A stretch of 64,000 nucleotides of DNA, taken from NCBI GenBank assembly GCA_903813345.2, contig CAIIXF020000009.1, positions 17,571,759 to 17,635,758 on the forward strand. Reading direction: 5' to 3'. Below are positions 42,701 to 54,700 of the stretch, one piece after another (positions within the stretch are counted from its first letter, which is position 1; every line of letters begins with the position of its first letter). The DNA comes from Owenia fusiformis. Its lineage: Eukaryota; Annelida; Polychaeta; Sabellida; Oweniidae. Below the pieces are notes generated by a model. That model was not told where the DNA came from. It made no database searches and saw only the letters and a list, made by a program, of their open reading frames with translations. Position numbers and translations under genes: made by a program.

Positions 42701-45700
42701 AAAATTATTTTAAAATTGAATCAATTTTTGTGAAGGTTCCTCACTAGCTCTGATTTTATACTTAATATCACCTACCCTATCTTGTATTTTCTTGCTGAGA
42801 AATGGTTTTATTAGTTGCATGATAGCCTCAAACACAGCCCCTGTGTTATAGTAGTGCATCTCCTTGAATCTGGCTGGAAAGTTGTCCTAAAAATTGAATA
42901 TACACAGAAAGTATTGATTTAATAAAACAGAAATGAGAAGAAAAATATTATTCAAATTATATTTTACGTCTTTGATAACTCCCTTATCTGATTGGTACCA
43001 TCTGATTTAATAACTCAAAGTAATGAGGATCGCTTTTGATAAAGACTATTCTTAAATATCTACTACACAGTGGAATCCTATACATGTACTTGATTTAGAA
43101 ATAAATTTTAGAGGCTATATATTTTAAAAAGCCTTATGTATTTTTCAATGTTTTTTTCTGTATTTGTAGAATGAACTATAAAATAAGGGAACAAATATTC
43201 AAAATATGTTCTGGAATGGAAATTAGACACAGGGGGATAGAAGTCTAATGCTATATTATCACCGAATTTGACATATTGAAGTGAAAGAATAGTTTATTCA
43301 TTTTTAAATGTTCAAAATGTATTTCTTTTTTTGTTGTTGATTACATAACAGTACGTAAATGCATCTCAATTCAAAATCTTTGAAACTCTGTTCTAGCAGC
43401 AAAAAGAAAAATGGCCATATCTCAAGAAATAAATGATTTTTGACTGCAAATTCAGCTTCTTTTATAAGACTGAGATAGAATACATAAGTGGAGTCGGACT
43501 TAACACTGTCGATTCTAGAATATCATTTTTTCTGTTTTAATCAAGAACAAGTTCTCGCGCCATCAAAAACAAAGGTCGCGAGACAACTATCCCCCATATT
43601 AGATTGATTTCATTAAAGATGGCAATAAAACTAATTACCTGCCAGAACTTTGTTGATTTCTTCATGTTTTCTATGCCAAAGAAGGTGATATGTTTGGGGG
43701 ACATCCCTGTGTAGTCTTGGAAAAACACATAGCCATTCACCTAGAACAGTCGTGTACCTTAAAGTCTATTATTGATACTCTGTTAGAATCAGTTTTGATG
43801 ACATACTTGTTAATTAAAAACATTATATGAAATCTTCATTGTATCAGCCTGCATGTATTAAACATAAAATCAGCCTTGTAATATAAACCACTTTGACAAT
43901 TCCCAGTCAGCTTGTATTACCTATGCCATATCCTCCTTATGTTGCATTACCATGAACATTGACCCAAACACTCTGTATTACCTGTGCCATATCCTTATGT
44001 TGCATTACCAAGAACATTGACCCAAACACTCTGTATTACCTGTGCCATATCCTCCTTATGTTGCATTACCATGAACATTGACCCAAACACTCTGTATTAC
44101 CTGTGCCATATCTGTAAATTGCATTACCATGAACATTGATCCAAACACTCTGTATTACCTGTGCCATATCTGTAAATTGCATTACCATGAACATTGACCC
44201 AAACACTCTGTATTACCTGTGCTATATCTGTAAATTGCATTACCATGAACATTGACCCAAACATTCTGTATTACCTGTGCCATATCTGTAAATTGCATTA
44301 CCATGAACATTGACCCAAACACTCTGTATTACCTGTGCCATATCTGTAAATTGCATTACCATGAACATTGACCCAAACATTCTGTATTACCTGTGTCATA
44401 TCTGTAAATTGCATTACCATGAACATTGATCCAAACACTCTGAATTACCTGTGCTATATCTGTAAATTGCATTACCATGAACATTGATCCAAACACTCTG
44501 TATTACCTGTGCTATATCTGTAAATTGCATTACCATGAACATTGACCCAAACACTCTGTATTACCTGTGCTATATCTGTAAATTGCATTACCATGAACAT
44601 TGATCCAAACACTCTGTATTACCTGTGCCATATCTGTAAATTGCATTACCATGAACATTGATCCAAACACACTGTATTACCTGTGCTATATCTGTGAATT
44701 GCATTACCATGAACATTGACCCAAACACTCTGTATTACCTGTGCTATATCTGTAAATTGCATTACCATGAACATTGACCCAAACACTCTGTATTACCTGT
44801 GCCATATCTGTAAATTGCATTACCATGAACATTGATCCAAACACTCTGTATTACCTGTGCCATATCTGTAAGTTGCATTACCATGAACATTGATCCAAAC
44901 ACTCTGTATTACCTGTGCCATATCCTTATGTTGCATTACCATGAACATTGACCCAAACACTCTGTATTACCTGTGCCATATCTGTAAATTGCATTACCAT
45001 GAACATTGATCCAAACACTCTGAATTACCTGTGCTATATCTGTAAATTGCATTACCATGAACATTGATCCAAACACTCTGTATTACCTGTGCTATATCTG
45101 TAAATTGCATTACCATGAACATTGACCCAAACACTCTGTATTACCTGTGCTATATCTGTAAATTGCATTACCATGAACATTGATCCAAACACTCTGTATT
45201 ACCTGTGCCATATCTGTAAATTGCATTACCATGAACATTGATCCAAACACACTGTATTACCTGTGCTATATCTGTGAATTGCATTACCATGAACATTGAC
45301 CCAAACACTCTGTATTACCTGTGCTATATCTGTAAATTGCATTACCATGAACATTGACCCAAACACTCTGTATTACCTGTGCCATATCTGTAAATTGCAT
45401 TACCATGAACATTGATCCAAACACTCTGTATTACCTGTGCCATATCTGTAAGTTGCATTACCATGAACATTGATCCAAACACTCTGTATTACCTGTGCCA
45501 TATCCTTATGTTGCATTACCATGAACATTGACCCAAACACTCTGTATTACCTGTGCCATATCTGTAAATTGCATTACCATGAACATTGATCCAAACACTC
45601 TGTATTACCTGTGCCATATCTGTAAATTGCATTACCATGAACATTGACCAAAACACTCTGTATTACCTGTGCCATATCCTTATGTTGCATTACCATGAAC

Positions 45701-48700
45701 ATTGACCCAAACACTCTGTATTACCTGTGCCATATCTGTAAATTGCATTACCATGAACATTGACCAAAACACTCTGTATTACCTGCAGCGGCGTAACCAG
45801 GATTTTGGGAGTGGGTACGCGAGGCCGAATGCCGAGCAAAATTAGGTAAATTTTTTGATTTTACACCTTAAATGGTGCGTTCTGAGCGATATCAGACTAT
45901 GTAATAGGGCACTATTGATTGTATTGTTCGTGATACATGTAAAATAAAACCACACATGACAAATTATTGCCCATTAAATGATATCATCATTCGACACTTA
46001 TGTTCGAGAAATGGAGACTAAATAAAAATGATGAAGTGGGTAAATGGCGAAAATGAAAATTCCTACGAATAGGAGAAGATCCATTTTTATACGAGCACAA
46101 CCTTTTTTCGTTTCTAGCTGATTATCATTGATTAAGCTTGTTCTAAAGTGCCTTAAAAATGTTGTTCTGTTATGATTTGAAAAGAGACAGAGATTGCAGT
46201 TTTATTATACTGATCTTGTACTTTTGCGCCAGCAATGTAATAGTTAAATTGAAGTTCTATTGTTCTGATATAGATACGATTTGAAATACAATCTATAATT
46301 CAAGAATTAACTTGAACGACAATAATCACATATTACCGTACATATTACGTTGTTTAAAGCAAGGAGGTATTGGAAATTAAGTCAAGTTAAGTTCGCATCA
46401 ATATTATAAGTATTTTTCATCGGAGGTGAAATAAATAAAAAATTCAAATATAAAGGGGCTTTAACACGTAGTTCAATGGCGGAACTAAGGTTGCCAAACT
46501 TATGGAGGGGAGTGTAATATACGCCAAAGTGGTTTAAACTTTATATGGGGCCTTTAAACAAATGCAAAGCGTAAACGGCGAGGGGCCCTTGCCCCCCACT
46601 CTCTTACAATTCCACGCTTATCGAAAATAAAGTTTTTGTGAATATGCATCAATGCCAGTGAACTTAAACGAGTTTGTCCCATAGTTGGTCTGAGATAAGT
46701 CTTGAGACGCCTCATAGAGCTGAGAACCAACAACAGCCGCAGGGCAGTGGAGATTTTGGGGTATAGGACACGGTTGGTTTGCTGTACCGCATCTTCTAGC
46801 GTTGATGGTCTGTCACCTATTGGTACATCGGCCCACTTCTGTTTGTATGTCTCAATTTCCCTTACAATATCACTCCCGCGGCTGTAGCCGTCCCCAAGTT
46901 CATCTTGTATTTCTTGAGTGTTCTCAATTTAACTTGTCTGGAGTCTTGAAGGGAAGTATAGTCCAGGAAAGATCATGAAACAAACTATTTTGCTTTACTT
47001 TTTTTTATTTTTCATTATTTTTTAAAACAATTTATTTTTTGCTCCATCATTTAGGGTACGCGACTGCGTACCCTCGCGTATACCTGGTTACGCGCCTGAC
47101 CTGTGCCATATCTGTAAATTGCATTACCATGAACATTGATCCAAACACTCTGTATTACCTGTGCTATATCTTTAAGTTGCATTACCATGAGCATTGATCC
47201 AAACACTCTGTATTACCTGTGCTATATCTGTAAATTGCATTACCATGAACATTGACCCAGACACTCTGTATTACCTGTGCTATATCTGTAAGTTGCATTA
47301 CCATGAACATTGACCCAAACACTCTGTATTACCTGTGCTATATCTGTAAGTTGCATTACCATGAACATTGATCCAAACACTCTGTATTACCTGTGCTATA
47401 TCTGTAAGTTGCATTACCATGAACATTGACCCAAACACTCTGTATTACCTGTGCCATATCCTTATGTTGCATTACCATGAACATTGACCCAAAAACTCTG
47501 TATTACCTGTGCCATATCTGTAAATTGCATTACCATGAACATTGATCCAAACACTCTCTATTACTTGTGCCATATCCTCCTTATGTTGCATTACCATGAA
47601 CATTGACCCAAACACTCTGTATTACCTGTGCCATATCCTTATGTTGCATTACCATGAACATTGATCCAAACACTCTGTATTACCTGTGCCATATCTGTAA
47701 ATTGCATTACCATGAACATTGATCCAAACACTCTGTATTACCTGTGCTATATCTGTAAGTTGCATTACCATAAACATTGACCCAAACACTCTGTATTACC
47801 TGTGCCATATCCTTATGTTGCATTACCATGAACATTGACCCAAACACTCTGTATTACCTGTGCTATATCTGTAAGTTGCATTTCCATGAACATTGACCCA
47901 AACACTCTGTATTACCTGTGCTATATCTGTAAGTTGCATTACCATGAACATTGATCCAAACACTCTGTATTACCTGTGCTATATCTGTAAGTTGCATTAC
48001 CATGAACATTGACCCAAACACTCTGTATTACCTGTGCCATATCCTTATGTTGCATTACCATGAACATTGACCCAAACACTCTGTATTACCTGTGCCATAT
48101 CTGTAAATTGCATTACCATGAACATTGATCCAAACACTCTGTATTACCTGTGCCATATCCTCCTTATGTTGCATTACCATGAACATTGACCCAAACACTC
48201 TGTATTACCTGTGCCATATCCTTATGTTGCATTACCATGAACATTGATCCAAACACTCTGTATTACCTGTGCCATATCTGTAAATTGCATTACCATGAAC
48301 ATTGACCCAAACACTCTGTATTACCTGTGTTATATCTGTAAATTGCATTACCATGAACATTGACCCAAACACTCTGTATTACCTGTGCCATATCTGTAAA
48401 TTGCATTACCATGAACATTGACCCAAACATTCTGTATTAGCTGTGCCAAATCTGTAAATTGCATTACCATGAACTTTGACCCAAACACTCTGTATTACCT
48501 GTGCTATATCTGTAAATTGCATTACCATGAACTTTGACCCAAACATTCTGTATTACCTGTGCCATATCTGTAAATTGCATTACCATGAACTTTGACCCAA
48601 ACACTCTGTATTACCTGTGCCATATCTGTAAGTTGCATTACCATGAACATTGACCCAAACACTCTGTATTACCTGTGCTATATCTGTAAATTGCATTACC

Positions 48701-51700
48701 ATGAACTTTGACCCAAACACTCTGTATTACCTGTGCTATTTCTGTAAATTGCATTACCATGAACTTTGACCCAAACACTCTGTATTACCTGTGCCATATC
48801 TGTAAATTGCATTACCATGAACATTGACCAAAACACTCTGTATTACCTGTGCCATATCTGTAAATTGCATTACCATGAACATTGACCCAAACACTCTGTA
48901 TTACCTGTGCCATATCTGTAAATTGCATTACCATGAACATTGACCCAAACACTCTGTTTTACCTGTGCCATATCTGTTAATTGCATTACCATGAACATTG
49001 ACCCAAACACTCTGTATTACCTGTGCCATATCTGTAAATTGCATTACCATGAACATTGACCCAAACACTCTGTATTACCTGTGCCATATCTGTAAATTGC
49101 ATTACCATGAACATTGACCCAAACACTCTGTATTACCTGTGCCATATCCTTATGTTGCATTACCATGAACATTGACCCAAACATTCTGTATAAACTGTGC
49201 TATATCTGTAAATTGCATTACCATGAACATTGACCCAAACACTCTGTATTACCTGTGTTATATCTGTAAATTGCATTACCATGAACATTGACCCAAACAC
49301 TCTGTATAACCTGTGCCATATCCTTATGTTGCATTACCATGAACATTGACCCAAACATTCTGTATTACCTGTGCCATATCTGTAAATTGCATTACCATGA
49401 ACATTGATCCAAACACACTGTATTACCTGTGCCATATCTGTGAATTGCATTACCAAGAACATTGACCCAAACACTCTGTTTTACCTGTGCCATATCCTCC
49501 TTATGTTGCATTACCATGAACATTGACCCAAACACTCTGTATTACCTGTGCCATATCCTTATGTTGCATTACCATGAACATTGACCCAAACACTCTGTAT
49601 TACCTGTGCCATATCTGTAAATTGCATTACCATGAACATTGACCCAAACACTCTGTATTACCTGTGCCATATCTGTAAATTGCATTACCATGAACATTGA
49701 CCCAAACACTCTGTATTACCTGTGCCATATCCTTATGTTGCATTACCATGAACATTGACCAAAACACTCTGTATTACCTGTGCCATATCTGTAAATTGCA
49801 TTACCATGAACATTGATCCAAACACACTGTATTACCTGTGCCATATCTGTAAATTGCATTACCATGAACATTGACCAAAACACTCTGTATTACCTGTGCC
49901 ATATCCTCCTTATGTTGCATTACCAAGAACATTGACCCAAACATTCTGTATTACCTGTGCCATATCCTTATGTTGCATTACCATGAACTTTGACCCAAAC
50001 ACTCTGTATTACCTGTGTTATATCCTCATGTTTCAGTTCCATAAACATTCACCCAAATATTCTGTATTACTCTATCTAGTACCTGTGTCATATCCTCACG
50101 TTGCAGCACCATGAACATTGCCCCAATTGCTCTGTAAACATCTGTACCATCATACTCATTTTTCTCGGGATTCAGGACACCTGAAAAGTGGAACATTTCT
50201 GTATGTGGAACACCTCACAAGTGGAACAGTTTTATTTTAAAGCCCATTGTTGATGTAATATTAAAAGAACCTGTAAGAGGAACACCTCAATACTTGATCA
50301 CTGATTACACCATTAGCTCATGCTGTACTTTACGTTATATAGCAGCCTAAGTGTAGAATATACTGGCTCTGTAGACTGACTTTGAGGGAAATTGAACATT
50401 ACAGTGTCCTCTGCCATCACATAAATGGGTCAATATATACTAACAAACTATGTGGCAGTCCAGTGCCACATTTCAGAAGAGTTCAATTCATCTAATGAGC
50501 TGAGGTTACCTGGTTTCATTAGTAGGAGGCGTCTCCCTTGATCATCTCTCTGGGGAAGTGGCACACAGAACCTGAGGGTGAGAGAAAACGTGTCAAATAG
50601 TTTATTAGAATTCAAATTTCAATGTTAAGTCTAAAATTGAAAAAACTCTTTCAGAACCCTGTACATGTTTGATATTATATATTAAAGACACTGGTGGGAC
50701 AAGTAGCAGAGAAAACTTGAGTTGCACAATTATCAAAAATTGAGAAGTTAATTAATTCACTTCAAAACAGTTTATTTTGAAAAGATCATATTGTTGCTTA
50801 ATTCCTAAGATAAACAGCTCCATTTCTCCTTATTCAGGTTAACACATAAAATTTTATATTTTCCTCTGCAATCATCTTAATTTGTTGTAATTATGTTCAC
50901 TACAGCGGCTTAAAACAGACTAGCAAGTCACGATTATTGACACTGGAGTGGACATGATTATTCAATAAAACCCTCATTGCTTCAAAATTTTATGTCAACA
51001 ACTATTTTTAAAATGCACAACCAATAATCGTAGAATGCGACTACGACAGATATTTTTTATTTATTCATATAGTAGAGTTAATAAGAAATATTAAGTGGTG
51101 ACATATTGTTGTGGTCTCCGTTTTTTTTACGGTGGTTGGTAGTTGGCGGTTGTTGGTTGGCGGTTGGTGTCTGTAACAAATTCTTACAACTTCCAATAAC
51201 TTAAACCTGCACATCGCTCTAAAACACAATCTTGGGTTGTTCAAGGGACAACTGTAAGATTTAATGAAAGTATATGCAATGGTGAACAAATGGGGCAAAT
51301 CTATTGTACAAATACTCACGATAAATGTGTCATTATGAGGATTGTGCTTTGAATTGCTTCGCAGACAATATTATTTTTGGAAGGTTTCTAAATTTAGAAT
51401 GTGACATCACAACTGAATTAGAATGTTCAATATACAGGGTGGTCCAAAAAAAATGGGACACTCGTATTTCAAAAACAAATATTGATTTTCTTGATGAAAA
51501 CATGTCATATTATATACCAGTGGATAGGGAATTTACTTATCTTTAATTTGGTACATCATAAGTTCAAATTTATTATAATGTCTGTCAACCAGCGTCCATA
51601 ATAGAAATGATGTCATTTTCATTTCAAAACAGGTTTTCCAAAACTTGCAAAAACAAGTTTTATTGTCAACTTTATTTACATAAACAGACGTTCAATATGT

Positions 51701-54700
51701 CCACCATTTTGATCAACTGTACCCCTCAATTTTGGCCTAAATTGGCCAATAGCATCATTGATATGCTGCTAAAGACAATGAATTTCACTTCTCATTAATT
51801 CAATTCTGTTCTCAAGAGACTGAATTGATGTAAAGGATTCATAGTACACCAATTCTGTTAGTTCTCCCATATGTGGTAGTCTCAGACGTTGGGTGATCGG
51901 GTGATCTGGGGGAGGCAGTGATTAGGGAGATGAATCTACGCACATTTTCTTTTAAACATTTGAAACTCTTGTGAGATCTATTGCTTGGAGCCCCATCTTG
52001 TTGGAAAATGTAATGATTCGAGAATGAGCTCATACCAGGATGGTCTAAAAACAACATAACTGCATAATGCACCGTCAACGTTAAATTACTCCTCATGTTC
52101 TATAGATTGATGCTGGTCTTGTGGTAGAATGCTTGCTGCATGTGTAGACGTCAGTGGTTCGAGCTCCACCTGGGGATTTATTTTTGTTTTTTTAACTAAA
52201 TGATTGTACTTTGATATTACGCAGAAAAACAGTTTTTAATCACGTCAAACTGTACGCTAGAGCTTTAGTAATCTTGTTGGCTGTATGAAAATATAAAAAT
52301 AATGTATGTCGAAATATTGCGTTTTTAAATTAGAGCAATGTGCAGGTTTAACAAATACTGTTTAGACTGACTTCAATTTTTTTTCAAAACCATCTTCAAG
52401 TTCTCAAAAGTTCAAATCTGAGTATAGTTTTGACATTCAATGAAATTCTCAAGGTCAAAAAAGATTTGACCTTTAATGACGTTTTCAAAATCATCTACAA
52501 GTTATCAGAAATTCTAATCTGACTATAGATTTGAAATTCACTGACCTTCTTAAGGTCAAAAAGGTCTTTTTTCATCTTGCTTCAAATTGACCAATTTTTT
52601 CAAAATCATCTACATGTTCTCAGAAGTTCAAATCTGACTATAGATTTGAGATTTCATCTTCAATGACCTTCTTATGTTCAAAAAAGGTCTTTTTCAACTT
52701 GCTTCAAATTGACCAATTTTTTTTTTCAAAATCATCTACAAGTTCTCAGAATTTCAAATCTGACTTGAGATTGAACTCTTAATATTGTGAGCAACTAGGT
52801 GGTGACATTTTGTCATGTTAATGCCTTGTTTGTTATATTAATATACCATAGTTTATGCTACAATTTTAGTCACCAATTTTGGTAAAATTTCAGTCACCAT
52901 TTATACTACAATTCAAGCTACTATTATATTATATTGATTCCGATTTCTTATGACTTGCCCTGTGAGAAATGCAGCTTTGGCTCTTGGATCGAGGATGTCA
53001 TTCTTTAACATCCATTCAGGTACCATTTTCACAGACATGGTGATATAGTGATCCAGCATCTTCCTTGCCTCCAATTGGCTGAATTTGCAGCGTCGTAGGA
53101 ACATCAGCAAAAATGTAGAATCTGGAATTGGCATTTGTTTCATTATTATTCATATATATCACACGGGTAGTATCTAAAGCCCCGCTATGATTTAAAAATC
53201 GCGAGCAAGTTCCCGCTGAAATCGCGAGGAATAAAAAGAAGTCATGGGTTCTTTTTTGTGTTCTTGAATTGTATGATTTACAAAACGTTTTCTTTTAATT
53301 TTTCCCAATGATTACATGGTATTGAGACTAAAAAAGCAACTGCTGGAAAAAATGTATCGCGAACGGTCGTTCTGTGGTTCGTTATTTGTCAATTGAAGAG
53401 AGAAAGTATCATTTTGAATCTTTATCTTTATATTTCTATACGTTATTGGTGAAGAACGATGTTGTCCTGTGGTTGAAATAACGATAGTGATATGAAATAA
53501 AGATGTACCGAGTTTCACTTCCGAAAGCTTTACAGAACATTTTATATTTAAATTTTATCATATCCCTCAAGGCCCCGCTTCTAGCAGGAGCAATTAAGCA
53601 AAGATCCCGCTGAAATCAGGAGGAGGCCCCGCTGAAAACATGAGGAGGTCCCGCTGAAAACAGGAGCAAGTGTCTCTCAAAAATGGAGTGAATCCCGAAT
53701 ATACCCTGAAAATCTCCCACTTTCGTACCCACCTTGATCCACTATTGTACCCAGTTTGATGAATACATTATTTGTCAATACAATTCTCAATAACAACAAA
53801 CACAACTGTTAATATAGTTCATATTATGATACGTTGTTGTTGGAAAACTGCAGTATCATATTTCCATGCCATTTTACAGAATAAGAAAGATCATCTGAGA
53901 AATGTGATGAGTATTAGATCGGACGAAATGTTAAACATTTAACCTCATTTTCATAATTTGAAGTAATATAAGTTATTGAATGATTTGAAGTGCAGTATAG
54001 GATATATTGTGCTAAAAAAAATCTGTATTGGCACGAGATGAAATCAAGTGGAAATACAGCATATCGAGAGCACAATATATCCTATGTTGCGCTTCAAATC
54101 GTTGTACAAGTATAACGTTTTTTATCGTGTGATCTTACTACATAGTCCATAGGAAATATTCTGTATTTTCTGTATTTCAACTGTCCCCTCTGTTCCATCT
54201 TTGAGTACAAGTCGATATTCGGTAAGAAGCGTGCGTTTAGGTGAACCTAAAATGATTTAGTCAGAATAATGTTTATGAATATTATTCCTATATCAATATC
54301 CTGTTGCTTACTTGCTTGCTCGCTTCCTCCCTTCCTTGCTTCTACGCTTCCTTCCTTCCTTGCTTTCTTCCTCGCTTCCTCACATCCTTCATTCCTCGCT
54401 TCCTTCCATCCTTGATTCCCCCTTCCTCGCTTCCTTCCTTCTTTGCTTCCTTGCTTCATTCCTTCCTTGCTTCCTCACTTCATTCCTTCGCTTCCTCCCT
54501 TCCTAGATTCCTTCGCTTCCTCCCTTCCTAGCTTCCTTCCTTCCTCACTTCCCTCCTTTCTTTCTTGCTTCCTTCCTTGCTTCCCTCCTCCCTTGCTTCC
54601 TCGCTTCCTTCCTCACTTTCTTGCTTCCTCGCATTCTTGCATCCTTCCTTCCTCGCTTCCTTCCTTCCATCCTTGCTTCCTTCCTCCCTTCCTTGCTTCC

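Larger units (their letters stand above)
43911..50082. repeat. Exon-derived 58-bp minisatellite filling an intron of gene C
   Basis: Roughly 80 units with 58-bp period (some 61 bp), interrupted at 45786-47098. Read on the minus strand, the unit is TACAGAGTGTTTGGGTCAAT ... GATATGGCACAG then GTAA, colinear with the last 54 nt and donor of the exon 50180-50083. The frame gives [18 protein letters not shown] against [18 protein letters not shown] in the exon. Units nearest the exon are the most divergent; central ones are nearly uniform. Confidence 0.93.
51205..52347. mobile_element. 1,143-bp TTAA-flanked element (piggyBac-type termini)
   Basis: Ends ACCTGCACATCGCTCTAA and TTAGAGCAATGTGCAGGT are inverted with one mismatch, flanked by TTAA at 51201-51204 and 52348-52351. 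The uninterrupted repeat copy at 12 kb reads ACTTAACAAATACTGTTTAG across the same point, confirming the empty site. No piggyBac transposase is present. Confidence 0.85.
51093..52830. repeat. AGGTCA-rich repeat, copy 2, split by a transposon
   Basis: Starts GTGGTGACATATTGTTGTGG and ends AGGTGGTGACATTTTGTCAT like 12074-13912. It is interrupted at 51205-52347 by the TTAA element; outside it, only about three tandem units remain. Confidence 0.8.

Noticed and set aside
43911-50082. CRISPR-like or coding tandem array
   Set aside because: Units are directly adjacent with no unique spacers and derive from a neighbouring exon in an animal gene; the frame is not kept across the array because 58 is not a multiple of 3.
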